Shown piece by piece: positions 63,762-64,000 of a stretch of 64,000 nt of DNA. The notes under the pieces are model-generated. The model was not told where the DNA came from and ran no database searches. It saw only the letters and a program-made list of their open reading frames with translations. The stretch's first letter is position 1. Every line of letters begins with the position of its first letter. A program made the translations under genes and the position numbers. This stretch comes from Tatumella morbirosei (GTDB lineage: Bacteria > Pseudomonadota > Gammaproteobacteria > Enterobacterales > Enterobacteriaceae): NCBI RefSeq assembly GCF_000757425.2, contig NZ_JPKR02000001.1, positions 62,001 through 126,000 of the forward strand, written 5' to 3'.

Positions 63762-64000
63762 ACCACAGATTCCTGATTATGAAACCATTGCGGCAAAATT
63801 CCGCCCGATTTTTACCCGGATAGCCGCCGGGGCGGCCGAACGTGAAATCAACCGCCAACTGGCGAATGAACCGGTACGCTGGCTGAAAGAGGCTGGGTTC
63901 GGTGCACTGCGGATTCCGGTGGAACAGGGCGGTTTTGGCGTCAGCTTGCCGCAACTCTTCCGGCTGCTGACCGAACTGGCGGAAGCCGACTCAAACCTGC
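63754..64000 (+). CDS. Acyl-CoA dehydrogenase-like monooxygenase (SfnB/DszC type), 5' part
   Basis: The first 82 codons run to the window edge: MSEPQIPDYETIAAKF, then EAGFGALRIPVEQGGFGVS, then LFRLLTELAEADSN. This is the N-terminal helical domain of acyl-CoA dehydrogenase-fold flavoproteins. In sulfur operons these are SfnB/DszC-type FMNH2 monooxygenases. It starts inside the end of the MFS gene (8-nt overlap) after AAGGAG and continues the operon. Confidence 0.78.
   Translation, partial: MSEPQIPDYETIAAKFRPIFTRIAAGAAEREINRQLANEPVRWLKEAGFGALRIPVEQGGFGVSLPQLFRLLTELAEADSNL

Overview
The window looks like a chromosomal segment of an enterobacterium, most likely Erwiniaceae or a near relative (Tatumella, Pantoea or Erwinia-like). 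The basis is near full-length resemblance of AraE and CdaR to their E. coli counterparts, several DUF1471 (YhcN/BhsA-type) proteins, and DUF943, DUF3289 and Hcp fragments typical of Enterobacterales. The order is fairly safe; the genus is a guess. No rRNA, complete tRNA, CRISPR array or complete insertion sequence was seen.

Layout. (1) 1-5 kb: AT-rich accessory DNA with the N-terminal 881 residues of a single-chain restriction-modification enzyme, a PD-(D/E)XK-like protein, a small helical protein and decayed remnants, ending near a tRNA-3'-like, integrase-like scar. (2) 5.3-12.4 kb: a FadR-type regulator divergent from a complete non-phosphorylating L-fucose operon (two SDR dehydrogenases, FAH hydrolase, fuconate dehydratase, lactonase, mutarotase, FucP-type symporter). 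(3) 12.7-18.4 kb: a graveyard of type VI-type effector/immunity modules: a collapsed Hcp-toxin gene overlapping its probable immunity gene, a DUF943 remnant, a small two-gene module between direct repeats, then a DUF3289 gene followed by four DUF943 genes, the last three on an exact 690-bp period. (4) 19.1-22.6 kb: one SF1 helicase-PLD nuclease protein with the architecture of type II Mokosh defence. (5) 22.8-29.9 kb: cdaR, then larA-kdgT-larC-larE-larB, a nickel-pincer-nucleotide racemase/epimerase operon with a sugar-acid permease inside it. (6) 30-33.6 kb: a DUF1471 protein, an AraC-type regulator and araE. (7) 33.6-44.0 kb: a second accessory block: a zinc-ribbon membrane protein, a darcynin protein, a two-gene SLOG-membrane + DUF4062-STAND-TPR operon, and a second DUF3289/DUF943 module. 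Three almost identical DUF1471 genes separate these modules. (8) 44.4-52.9 kb: a hydrolase with a CGNR regulator, an ArgP-like LysR gene, pirin, a nitrilase-amino acid permease pair, and two lipoprotein genes (one frameshifted). (9) 53.0-64.0 kb: a sigma-54 organosulfur regulon: an activator fused to an SsuA-like sensor domain, a well-formed -24/-12 promoter with two palindromic upstream sites, and an operon of SsuD-type and NtaA/DszA-type monooxygenases, an FAD protein, a MetNIQ-like ABC importer, an MFS transporter and an acyl-CoA-dehydrogenase-like enzyme running off the end.

The strongest candidate for an undescribed system is the SLOG/STAND pair at 36.5-41.2 kb. It has its own 24-bp inverted repeat upstream and is bracketed by ~370-bp direct repeats that each carry a DUF1471 gene, so it looks like an exchangeable defence cassette. 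The DUF3289/DUF943 arrays come next: the 3' tail of the DUF3289 gene is left as a scar in front of each extra DUF943 gene, which suggests orphan immunity genes accumulate as effector genes are lost.
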